The position numbers were made by a program, and so were the translations under genes. A stretch of DNA of 64,000 nucleotides from the NCBI GenBank assembly GCA_038277395.1, contig CM076192.1:193381647-193445646 (forward strand), given 5' to 3'. Of the stretch, positions 46,703 to 57,440 are shown piece after piece (the stretch's first letter is position 1; the number at the start of each line of letters is the position of its first letter). This DNA is from Dryocosmus kuriphilus (taxonomy: Eukaryota > Arthropoda > Insecta > Hymenoptera > Cynipidae). The notes beneath the pieces were generated by a model. That model did no database searches. It worked only from the letters and a program-made list of their open reading frames with translations, and was not told the DNA's origin.

Positions 46703-48359
46703 TTTCGATTTCCTTGGTGTTCAAAAAAATGTGGGTTTCATTTATGAACATAAATTCTCTGAAGGAATAATTTTTGCACCTATAAACAACGAACACTGAT
46801 CACTGTCATTCCTTTATACTTTTTCTGCCAAATTAGCTCAAAACTTTATAGGGCGTCCTTCCCTCGTGCAGTTTTTGAAATGGAACTTTTTTTTTTTTGC
46901 TAAAACCATATACATAATACAATTATTTTCGGGGTCATCATATTTCCGGATATTTACCTTAAAATTTACATAAATTTCCGAAAGTTCTCATCATTTTAAC
47001 GTCTTTGGCGACTCCTGTTTTAATGCCAGAAAATATTTAGATTGAGTTACTTTAATTCAGCGAGTTTCAGTAAGTACGAGACTAAGAAAAAGTAACTTGC
47101 TCTAAGGTATGCCACACACGAAGGCTAAAGGTATTACTTTTATCCGGCACTCTAATTTAGACGTAAGTGTACATGGGACGCAGCAAGAGCCGGTGAAGAA
47201 ACACAAAGGAGTGCGAATGGAATTCATCAGAACAAGAAAGAATATGAATCTGCGATTGAAATTCAAAACTGAAAAGGTTTCCAAGTAAAAATCATTGCGT
47301 ATTTTTAGCCATGTTTATTTTAAATTGATGAATTTACATTTGCTAAATGGTTTGGTCTTCACTATGATTATTATTTGAAGATTATATTTTAGATCTAAGC
47401 ATAGGCTGGATCAGGATCAATAAGCACTAACCGCTTATTGTAAAGGATGCCACAAAGTGAAAAATTGTTTAATAAATTATTGGGATTTTTTTGAGTTAAA
47501 GAATTTGGTGTAATATGAAGATGACAAATAGTGATTCATTCGCATGCTGAGTCTCACCGTGCATGTATGAATTCATGTAATGGAAGCTGCTTTTACAAGC
47601 TCACAACCGTATTATTTAGGCCGTGATTACACGAGAAAATCAGACAAACTTTCCATGTCCAGTGTAAAAATGGTTTACGTGTATAGATGCAAGAACGCAC
47701 ACAGTCACACACATACGTGCGCACGCAATATTCTGTCCCTCATTCTCTCTCTTTTTTTCATCCTCTTAAACACTCCCTTCCATTGTTATTCTCTGCCCCT
47801 TTCACACTTATTTACTTGTTATAATTCATGTTTCCCGAGTGAGAGCGAGAAATTTTGGTACTGCTAGGTTTGCCCGGCTAGGGCTAGATATGTCCAGCCG
47901 TTTTGGATTTGTCTGCTTTGGCCGATTTCGGTTTTAGTCGCAAACACATATACTGCTTGCAAGCTTGGATTTCACTGTTTCTGGATCGTTCGCCCTTCTC
48001 AGCTTTTCTCCATTATTCTGATCTCTCTTTGCCTTATTACCTTACACACACGTTGCACATGACACGTACGTGCATGTCAATCCGTGGGCGCAAGGCTATG
48101 AGACAAAGCCACGTGCAACTTTGGAAACATTACTTCTCGACAAGTCGGGATGGTCGAAAAGGAAGTTACAGTACAGATGTCAAGGAAAGGGAGAAGAAAT
48201 TCCCTGTCGTATATGGAAGCAATATTTTCTTGGTAGGCACTCTTTTTTCCTATTTGGCGTCGTAATGCGGTACATTATTCAGTATAGCACATCTCAATTT
48301 GTTTTATCCTCGTAAACTTAAGTTCAGTGTTAAGATTCAACTCAATTTTGGTGAATTAA
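46703..48359. other. Gene-free stretch, nothing recognised
   Basis: Mixed AT-rich sequence, with a CACACACATACGTGCGCACG segment at about 47710 and T/C-rich DNA after it. Frames of up to 120 codons (47903-48265, plus) have no recognisable domain and no supporting composition. Confidence 0.55.
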
Positions 48360-48564
48360 GGCAAACTAATGTTATTGTTTTAAATTGAACAGGTCTTTAT
48401 TTTCTCAATGTTTGCGCATCGAAGTTTACACTCAGGCGTGACAAACTTTACAGCCTGCCAGCCTCAAAATCGCCGCCGGCCATACCCGTGCGGAGTGGGA
48501 ACGCAGCACCGAAACACACACAGAAATGTTACAAATTGTGTGAATCTCGAACATTCTCCCCCCT
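48360..48564 (-). repeat. Polypurine tract and 3' LTR of BEL/Pao 2
   Basis: The minus strand reads CCAAGGGGGGAGAATGTTCG (48566-48547): a clear polypurine tract followed by TGTTCGAGATTC, the LTR start at 48553. An AATAAA polyadenylation signal lies at about 48400 (minus strand). The distal LTR border is uncertain; I place it near 48360. Confidence 0.65.
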
Positions 48565-48663
48565 TGGAAGACTCGAGGGTAGGCTTTCAAAACTGATAAT
48601 ATTTATGATCAAAACATAAACCTGTTAATTGAACCTTGAATCACAAGGGAAACTTAATTGTCT

Positions 48664-49922
48664 CTATATGCTTCCGCCCTTTCGAGTCAAAACACACAAT
48701 TTTGTTCGGGCTCGCTCGATATCACCGATCACTGTGGTGAGAGTAGATAAAGGAATCAGTCCGTCTTTTCCTGGATGCGGAGCGAGAACCTTTCCCATAA
48801 CACATTTTAAGGGTGGGAGATTTTCAACTTTCAGTAGGATGACGTCGTCGATCTGCAGTAGGTCCATCAAATTACTCCGACATTTAGTTCGTTCTTGAAG
48901 ACTGCTCAAATACTTCACATGCTACTGTTTCCAGAAAAGCTGCTAGATTTTATGCAAGTTCTCCCAGAAATTGAGACGATTACCTGGAACCTCAGTGACA
49001 TCTACTTCAGACGGAGCCTACATAGGCTCTCCTATAAGGAAGTGTCCTGTAGTCAATGGCAATGGATCGTCTGAGTCATCTGAGAGGTAGATTATTGGTA
49101 CTGAATTGAGGCGGGCATTGATTTGTGCCAGAATTGTGTAGTATTCCACGATGGTGCGGAGTGAATGTCCCAAGACTCTACGAAGATGGTGTTTGACGGA
49201 TCTATAACTCCAGCTTCCCAGAGTCCGCCGAAATGTGTTGAACGTAGATAAATGAAATGCCATTTAATTCCATCAGCACTCAAATGTTCCCTTAGCTCTG
49301 CTGCTTGTGGAGTTTTATCGAGGGCCTGTAGTTCCTTGGCAGTTCCAGCAGAATTAGTCCCACTATCCGAGTAAAGATTGGCTACCTTGCCTCGGCGAGG
49401 GATCAGTCCTTTGAGAGCGCTGAGGACGGATGATGTTGTTAAAGAAGTAACCAGTTCCAAGCGGATTGCCTTCGTATAGGAAAAGACAAAGAGTGCAATG
49501 TATCACTTGATCGTAGCTTGGCTGCGTCGAGTGCCGGTCTTGACGGAAATTGGCCCCGCATATGCTACTCCTGAGTTTAAAAAAGATCTCGCTTTCTTGG
49601 TTTTATCATCTCGCACATTTCCCATCTGAGGGGTAATGGAAACATGATTGACTCGAGCACAAGAATGGCACTTTCGGATAACCTCCTTCACCACTTTCCG
49701 TCCCCTTTAAACCCAATATCTTAGTCGTAGATTGGCCAAAACTGACTGCGGTCCAGCATGTAGCAGTCGTTCGTGTTCGATCATAATTATGGGCTTTGTC
49801 AATCGATGGTTGGGTGCCAGGGTGACAGGGTGCCTTTGATCCTCATTTCTCTCTGAATTATTCAATCGATCTCCAACTCGTAGCAGTCCATCTTGATCGA
49901 TAAAAGGATTTAATCCCAGCAA
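48664..49922 (-). pseudogene. BEL/Pao 2 integrase region (broken)
   Basis: Right to left: 49707-49922 has LLRVGDRLNNSERNEDQRHP and HERLLHAGPQSVLANLRLRY (pre-integrase zinc-binding part); 49503-49694 has VIRKCHSCARVNHV, LNSGVAYAGPISVK (core start); 49092-49460 has ALKGLIPRRGKVANLYSDSG, where the second catalytic acid lies, and STHFGGLWEAGV. The C-terminal domain (48664-48918) has DDVILLKVENLPPLKCVMGK and PHPGKDGLI. Several frame changes break it. The role is integration of the cDNA, as in other BEL elements. Confidence 0.85.
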
Positions 49923-50531
49923 GCGATTTTTTGATCTGAGAGAAGCCTTGCGTTCTAAACATCTTAGTTCTGGTGTGAATTCTTCGCCCTGGCTGAATTT
50001 GATTAAAATGAACAGTGCCCGATTGAGTTTGTAATTAGATGCAGTTTCCTTGAAACCTTCTTGATTGATTCCTTTGATGATTTGATAAATTTGAAGAGTG
50101 AACTTCTTGCTCGTAAAGTCTTGTAGAGTTGACTAATAGTCAAGGGTGCATTTCGTGGGAACACTGAAATGACACCAAGCTTGTTTCCTCTGCCGAGGCA
50201 CTTCTTCTCGTGTTTGTCAGTCACTCGGTCTGTTTCCGGGTTCCCACTGCAAACATGGTGTTCCTGTCTACGACAAAGCGCTTTCAATGCGTTCCTTCGG
50301 CGGTAGTCCTCTAGATACAAGGTCCGCTGGATCGGTTTCAGTTGGGACATGCCTCCAATGACGGAATTCAGTGAGCTGTTGAATATTTCTGACTCTGCTA
50401 GCGATGAAGATGATTTAATTCCTCGATTCCTTTGAGAGCCATGCCAGAACGATTTCATTCTCAGTCCAGGAACAATCGTGAAGGTCCACCAACTGTAGCG
50501 ATTCCTTCACTGTCAGAACTAATTTTGCAAG

Positions 50532-50942
50532 CTACAAGGCTGTACAGAGTTCCAGATTTGGCAGAGATTGTTGTTTCAGCCGTGCTACCCGAGACTTCGC
50601 ACAGTGAAATCTGAATGAAATGAGACTCGATGGATCTGAAGATCGCAGGAATATCCAGGCACCGTAAGCTCTCTCTGATGAATCAGCGAACCCCTGAAGT
50701 TGTAGATTGATGTTCTCACCTTCGGTGACCCATCCTGGTTTCTGGAATACGCTGAGCGATTTGAATCTTCTCGGTAACGTATCCACTGAGTGTAGGTGTC
50801 CTGAGGCACTGCCTCGTCTCAGCATTGAATTTACTTCCATAGCTGTTGCATGAAAATTTTGTCTCGAATGATGGATGCTGCGCGTAAGCAAGAGGATAAA
50901 ATACTTGGGCCTTCTCTGAAAGAATTGTGCCCTTCGAGGCAT
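50532..50942 (-). pseudogene. BEL/Pao 2 RNase H domain fragment
   Basis: A 136-codon open piece contains QGFADSSERAYGAWIFLRSS, with the first acidic residue of the BEL-type active site, and CAKSRVARLKQQSLPNLELC, the family's APLKTxSLPRLELC block. It follows the YVDD-bearing RT piece directly, with a stop shortly before. To its left, 50003-50458 carries a degraded remainder up to the integrase. Confidence 0.8.
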
Positions 50943-52050
50943 TTCTGAATTTCACATCAGTGTTGATATTGTGGTCATGTCGTCTACGTAAATGTCATTG
51001 GTAATAACTCTGGCTGCTAAGGGATATTTGCCCTTGACTATATTCGCCGCTTCTTTCAGGCAGCTGGTTGTTAAAGACGGCGCTGTTGCTGTACCGATTG
51101 TGACCGTATTGAGCTGGAAAGTCTTGATTGGATCAGTAGAACCACCTCTCCACAGAACACAGAGAAAATTCCGATCCGTGGCAACTACACAGACTTAGCA
51201 GTACATACTTTCAATGTCCGCTGTTAAGACACACTTGCGAAGCACGCAACGTAAGACAAGGAACAGAAGATCTTGCTGAATGGTTGTTCCTACTAACAAT
51301 AAATCATTCATCGACTTTCCAAAGGTGGTTTCTGTGGATGCATCGAACACAATCCGTAATTTATTTGTCAAGCTGTCTGATTTCAATACAGCGTGGTGCG
51401 GAATGACAAACCTGACATTGTTCACCTCAATAGATTCTGTCTGTACTGCCGTCGTGTGATTCAACTCCTGGTATTCTTGAATGATGTAAGAATAGGATAC
51501 CTTCAGTTTTGGGTCTCTTTTGAATCGCCGTTCTAGATCTTGAAATATTTTTACATCCTGATTGAATGAATCTCCTAAAATCTGTGGATCTTCACGCAGT
51601 GTTGATATGACCGTGAAATATCCACCTTCGCTCCATTTGATATGATTCTCGAAGCTTTCTTCACACAGACCTTCCTCGGCGGATAGAGTGCGTTGTTGAT
51701 TGAATCCTTCTTTGATATGCCAGTACTTTTAAATTTGGCTCTCCAGTCTGCTCATGCTGAAGTTGCATACTCCACTGCGAATTCCTGAAACATTCCAGAC
51801 AAGCTGCAACTATCCAACACAGCCTTGTTCTTTGTCACACTGCTAGTTCATGTCCCAACTTGATTTGGCACACAGAGATGACTCCTCAGGAAGTGCCTTT
51901 TCCAAAACGGATGTCAACCGAGCCTCCTGCATGTTTAACTGAATCGGCGAGTCTGATATTCGACTGTATAATAAATCGTCGTTCTTCCACTGTTAAGATT
52001 GACAGATCGTTCTTGAATTTATCCATGACCAAGAAATTCAGTTTTGTTGA
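50943..52050 (-). pseudogene. BEL/Pao 2 reverse transcriptase (broken)
   Basis: Right to left: a pre-RT linker with CEESFENHIKWSEGGYFTVI (about 51660); RFKRDPKLKVSYSYIIQEY (about 51520); IPHHAVLKSDSLTNKLRIVF (51330-51400); VLTADIESMYC (about 51210), with the first catalytic acid; LNTVTIGTATAPSLTTSCLK (about 51070); and NDIYVDDMTTIS, with the YVDD codons at 50979-50990. All motifs of a BEL reverse transcriptase occur in order, with a few stops (after MYC, and after STLM). It is younger than the RT of element 1. Confidence 0.85.
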
Positions 52051-52564
52051 AAATGCGTTAAAAAGTGAACTGATTATTGCCTGGGTGAGAAAAGGACTTT
52101 GAGTGTATGCTGTGACAGGGAAAAACGTTACCTGTCACCTTTGAAAAAAAATAAAAACACATATCCATTTATAATCATGTCTCCTTTTTTTTTTTGCATT
52201 TTTGCTCAAAATTATCGGAGAGAGGGCGAGAGTGGGAATCGGAGTGCCAACAGTATTTTAAACGCCAGTTTGATGGCAGGTGGACTTGACAGGGTTGCTC
52301 TCCCATAGAGGGGAAGAGGGCAGATGTAGCGTAGACGTCTTTGTCTCTTTCTGACACATGAGACGTTCAACGGCGGTCGACATGCCCAGAAGCAGCGGGA
52401 GGCATCATCGACGGCACGAGGAGAATCATACCGATCCACCAATCACTAGCTGTCACTAAAGTTCTCATAGTACGCAACCGGAAACCCTGGAGATGGCAGA
52501 TGGCACTGACGGAGGTGAAAACATCAGGAGGTTTATCCATAATATCAGTTGTTATTAAAATAAA

Positions 52565-53065
52565 ATTAAGGATTCTGAGTAGAGCAGTACAATAGAAAAA
52601 TAAACCACTCGGAACCGTCGGATCCTCTCATTAACATATCGCCTCCCTATGTTTGTAGACAGAATTACCGATACTACTTTCCAGCCTGGACTGTGAGCTC
52701 GACCGTTTTGGAAACCGCGACTGGCGGACGACTGTGACATGGGAGGAAGGAACGCTCCCATTGGCTGAACCCAGAAACTCCGGAGTTGGCAAATGGCGCC
52801 GGAAGGGTTGTAACTAACTACAGATTTAAACCCTTTCTTAACTGCAATTAAGCATTCTGAGTGGGATAAGGACATTTGAATAATAGCCCACTCAGAACCA
52901 TAGGGTTCTTTCATTAACAAAAAGTTTCTCTATATTTGCGGCCAGAAATACGGATACCACTTCCGGTAAGGAAGGCGGGCTCGATCGGCGGGAACAGCAC
53001 GATGGGCGGGCGAATGCGATTCGGGTGGAAGGAACGTTTCCGTTTCTGAACCAGTTTCCACGAAC
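52565..53065 (+). repeat. 288-bp direct repeat, about 2 units
   Basis: GGATTCTGAGTAGAG with CCACTCGGAACCGTCGGATC at 52565-52625 recurs as GCATTCTGAGTGGGA with CCCACTCAGAACCATAGGGT at 52852-52915, and the following 150 bp also match (GGAAGGAACG, TTTGTAGACAGAAT / TTTGCGGCCAGAAAT). A weaker third trace precedes it near 52470 (CCGGAAACCCTGGAGATGGC). The minus frames here (121 and 139 codons) are by-products with a shared VVSV-L-NI-VNER pattern. Confidence 0.7.
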
Positions 53066-53667
53066 TGGACTAACCTGGATACTCGACGCTGTGCAATACG
53101 TCACTCGCTCCGAATGTCCTAGCAATAAGTACTTCTGCAAGAGAATTGTAAAAAATGGTAAGACTATATTAGCACAAAATGGATTTGGAAAGGGGAGAAA
53201 ACTATCGCAATTTGAAAAGGTATTTGAGTTTGTTTCCTGACCGGTAGTTTTGGCATAATTTATTCGAACCACTAAAGACAAAGTTTTTATACAGCCAAAA
53301 CGTTCCGCCATGTATCAGAGTGTCGCCCGTTAGCTTCCGCGGTCAAATATTATTTTTTGCGCTATAGGCTCGTAATCGTTTCGACAAATATATGAGTGTT
53401 AGAATCCCAGTTAAAGTAATTCTGATTTGTTTGGAAACTCGTCACGTGGTTGGTGTTATTTGATGTATCTCTCTTCAGATTTTGGGAATCGACAACGATA
53501 GATTTAAAATAGAAAAATTGGAGAAATTTTCTCGTTTCGTCACTTTCGCGGTAGTTCGTGAGTGCGAGTAAACTATTTCTTTCCGTAATCTTGTTAAGCT
53601 AAGTTTATCAGCCGCTTATCATTTTCTTTGACAATTCAGCCTTTTTTTCCTACAATTTTCTCTACAT

Positions 53668-53800
<133 letters not shown>

Positions 53801-54129
53801 AGCTCGTATAGTTTCAACAAGTTGAGACAGTGTACACCTAAAATGTGGGTCTCCAGCTTATTTTTGGGTGGGCGAACCTCTCCCCTGAGATAAGTGTTAA
53901 AATAACTTTTGGGATATTACGGACTTTTTTTTGGAATAATCGGTGAAGTTTTTCAAGTTTCGGTAACCCCTAAATCTGTCAGCAGCGAGACGATCGTAAG
54001 TGTGTCGAACTTCGCTGTTGACTGGCGCCCATGATCTTTGTCAAAATTTTAATATAATAGAACGCAGGGTAAATTGAACCTTGTCTTACTGTGTGGGTGA
54101 TCATTTCGGAAGCCAAAAAATACCCTCAT

Positions 54130-54600
54130 AATATGCTTCCGATTACTCCAATTTGAAAATTTTGATGCCTGAACGTCAGCTGTAGCTGGGTGCGCAAGTC
54201 TGTTGTCATGAAATTCGATGTTGATCCACTGTCAAGTAAGGGTCGAGATGTGTGTGGTTTCTCTCAATGATCCAGAACGATTATGGCAGCTGATCCTAGG
54301 AGTACTTCGTATCTCGATTGTATGATCATTGCTCTGACAGCAGCAATATTAGAAACTGAACTAGAGTGGATGGAAATTTGGTGTCCTTCTTGAATGCTTC
54401 CTTCTGAATGGAGAAGGGTGTTGTGATGCTGAAAGCAGACACTGCACGAAACATTACATTCACTTCCAGGGTCAACCCTTCGTAGACAATTGAAGCAGAG
54501 CTCCGAAGGACATGCCTCCTGAATGCGCTGGTGGAACCGAGTTTCTTGAACTTTGGACAGGCGTAAAGTGGATGCGGTTTCCCTCACTTGTTACAACCAT
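54130..54600 (-). pseudogene. BEL/Pao 2 zinc knuckle and protease start
   Basis: CPSELCFNCLRRVDPGSECN followed by CSVCFQHHNTLLHSEG is the BEL double zinc knuckle that binds element RNA. Downstream, VLLGSAAIIVLDH is the start of the protease domain. A TGA at 54264-54266 interrupts the frame, which then continues in register with RPLLDSGSTSNFMTTDLRTQ. The D-S-G catalytic turn is at 54225-54233. A single stop separates two otherwise joined parts, so decay is limited here. It ends at the foreign insert. Confidence 0.8.
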
Positions 54601-55280
54601 TTCCTTGAGCCATATTTGCTTTTGATTTGCTGTCAAGGAACCTCTCCGATTCACTGAAATTTTTACATTTTTTATTGTTTACTGATAACGATTGATTTGA
54701 TCTTGCCTGTGTGTTCGAATCTGTGGGATACACTGCTTCTAGAGCACCACCCGTTGTGATAAGAGAACTTAACGTTCCTTGATAGTGGGAATAGCATCAT
54801 CATCGTTACACATCTCCCATTCGCGGAACGTGGCCTTATCCAACTTGTCGGTAAATAGTTGGATGAGAATTATATCCCAGAAATCGACAGGCTGCTGAAG
54901 ACAACTCAGAGCCTCAATGCAACGCTGAGATTCGTCGACATACTTGCGTAGCTCACTGTGTGGTTCCTGGGACAAAGTCGGCAGCTTTAGCAGTGCCCTT
55001 GTGTGCTGTGACACAAGCAGCCGTTTCATCTGGTAGCGGTTGTACATGAGTTTCTACGCAGATGCCGCACCTGATCTCGAAGCTTGTTGGTGGATAGTCG
55101 ATTTGAACAAATCATGAGAAGATTGCCACAGCTGGTAGTCTGCATTGAATGTTGGCAATGTCATTTTGAGAAGATCGCATTTTTGAGTGACTGGAACTTG
55201 GTTGGTCGTACCTGCTTCTGTATGAACTTGTGATTGACTTTCCTGTGTTGGTTGTGAAGGAACCGCTTATCCTGCTGTTG
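54601..55280 (-). pseudogene. BEL/Pao 2 gag core (broken)
   Basis: From the right: KMTLPTFNADYQLWQSSHDL (about 55140), where BEL gag reads LPKxxLPxFxGxxxEWxxFxDxF; then, after a gap and a stop, the frame 54769-55047 has NRYQMKRLLVSQHTRALLKL, LQQPVDFWDIILIQLFTDKL and FREWEMCNDDDAIPT. These are the conserved features of BEL/Pao gag. The piece between them is shorter than usual, so a deletion near 55060 is likely. Confidence 0.75.
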
Positions 55281-55530
55281 TTTCGATCCTATCGTTGGCC
55301 GAAATTACAACCGCGTAATAAGCGGTGTAAAATTCGACTCTTATATGCGACATAGAAGTATGTATGAATGTTAAATTATAATTTCCTATTTTTATACCAG
55401 CGTATTATTATTCTATTATTACAAACATTGTTAAGCAATAATAAGATTCCAACACGAATACGTTTTCCCTTCGTCACGAAGAAACAGCTAGAAATAAAGC
55501 GTTGTTATGTCATATTCGATTAATGCTCAA
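55281..55530. other. Spacer, no 5' LTR recognised
   Basis: This is where a 5' LTR and leader of BEL/Pao 2 would lie, but no copy of the TGTTCGAGATTC LTR start occurs. The element is therefore 5'-truncated or its LTR has been replaced. Confidence 0.5.
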
Positions 55531-57440
55531 AGGTTCAAATCTATTTAAGTACGCAGGTGCATATGATCGTGTTTTCTCTAGTTATAATTCTTTTATGAAG
55601 CATTGTAATTCAAAAAATGTGGATTCTGTTGAGAAAATAGATTCTGTTCTTTCCAACTCTTCATCACAATGTGATGGCGTGCCCCCAAATAATGGCAAAA
55701 AAATATGTCCTGCTTAGAATTGCGCCATTTCATCCTCAAACTACGTGGAAAAGTGTTTTGTTACGGATAAGGATGCACATTCAGATCTCCTCTATGATGA
55801 TGAAGGAATTTCCGATGATATGGGTAAGTTTGCACATTTTCCAGCCAATGCATCAGAATTATGAAGTGTAGATTTAAGAAATCCTTAGAAGGCTTATTTG
55901 ACACATTTGAAACCTGTGTTCTTTTTTTAGAGATATTTTATTTTCCGAAAAGTTTATTTGAAAGCTATATTATAAGTCGTGCTAAAGAACAAAGTGAGTC
56001 TTGTGAAAATGTTGAAAAAATTATGTCTATGATTAAAAACTAAAAAATCCTTTTATCGTGTTGCATTCGGAATATTCGGATTTGAAACATTTTGAAAAGT
56101 GTCGAAACTACATTCCTCCTGAACATGAAAAACTTGGAGAAAAAGAAGAATTTTGCGAGGAGAATGTGGTTCAAGTACTTGATCAAGTTCTAGTGTATGT
56201 AACACTTATATCACAGTTTCTTGTTTTAACTCGGTTTTTTCAGCTACACCATATCTTTGATAGAAAACGGCTCATTTAGAAAATCTGTATTCAAATACAA
56301 GCATTATTTCTAATTTTGTTCAAGGGGAATTCTGGAAAGAAAAAAAGAAAAAATTCGATAGCGACGATTTGAAAACAAGCGAACTCATTATGTAGCCACG
56401 CATTCCTGGCAAAATGCGGCGTAGTTTACACTTTTATTTTTTGCTGACCTCTTGAATTTCAACCCAAATTGGACAAAATATTCCTTCTCGCTCCTTTTAA
56501 CGCTTTAGACTGGAAAGTCTTCACAAATAAAGTTGTTTTTAAGACATTGATCAGTGAGCTCCAGATTTTAGAAAAATGAGGAATTATCATGGACCATCTC
56601 ACTGATCGAAAAATAAACATTTATTTTTCTTTAGTTATGATATTTTTCTGATAATTTAGAAGTTCACTCTGTCCTAGGATTTTTTAAACGTTTGCGACGT
56701 AACTGCCTGCGCAGATTTTGCTTAGTTCATAGAAATGAGATCAATTTCAATTTTTCTGAAAAATCTTGCGTTCTTTGAGACGAGTGAAACTACAAAACTG
56801 GCTAAACTCAGAATAAATTATCGTTAACATGTATTAAGAAGTATTCACTTTTCACACCAAATGCCTAAAAGATTTTCATGCAACAAAGAATGTGGCCGTT
56901 GACTGGATGCATAACGGACTGTAGGAAAGTTTTCCACGTGATATAGCAAATTTTTGCAATTTTATATTCGAGGTCTTAAATTATTTACTTTAGATGATTT
57001 AGATCAAAGCATTAAAGGTTTCCATTATGGTCCAATTGACAGTCGAAATATGACGAAATAATTGATAGAACAGCATTTGGATGAGGGTGGCAAATCAATG
57101 AGTGTATCTGAAATGCTAAACCTAAATAGGATTCTCGGAATGACAGTTGGAGATTTATTACCAGAAGATGTTAAACATTGGAACATGCGAGTGGTACTAG
57201 AAAGTCTAATATCAGATTATCTTATTTTACTGACAACTGTTTCCCGGTAGTATGACACCAGAACATTATCTTTTATTGCATTAAGAACGCATAATGCTTA
57301 TCATGGGTCCACTGCATCACTTACCATCTATCTGATATGAAAAAAAGCATCAAAAGGGTAATGATACTGCTCCGGCGTCAGTAAGTCTTGTCAATATATG
57401 CCATACTATAGGTATTAGACACCAGTTAAAATTAAATCCT
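55531..57440 (+). pseudogene. Relic of an unnamed invertebrate transposase-like gene
   Basis: A series of plus-strand frames matches, in order, a family I know only as uncharacterised proteins in many invertebrate genomes. GAYDRVFSSYNSFMKHCNS (55555) is its N-terminal region. YIISRAKEQSESCENVEKIM (55970) and SEYSDLKHFEKCRNYIPPEH (56064) are central. VGDLLPEDVKHWNMRVVLES (57149) and MTPEHYLLLH*ERIMLIMGP, LHHL, YEKKHQKGNDT (57252-57350) are close to the C-terminus, where relatives read KPKxHFLLHYPRIxxxxGP. Stops and frameshifts and a large gap (56280-57000) show that it is dead. The function of the family is not established. Confidence 0.6.

Noticed and set aside
47580..48265. Frames of 95 and 120 codons on the plus strand
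   Set aside because: No domain, overlapping frames, and low-complexity T/C-rich sequence.
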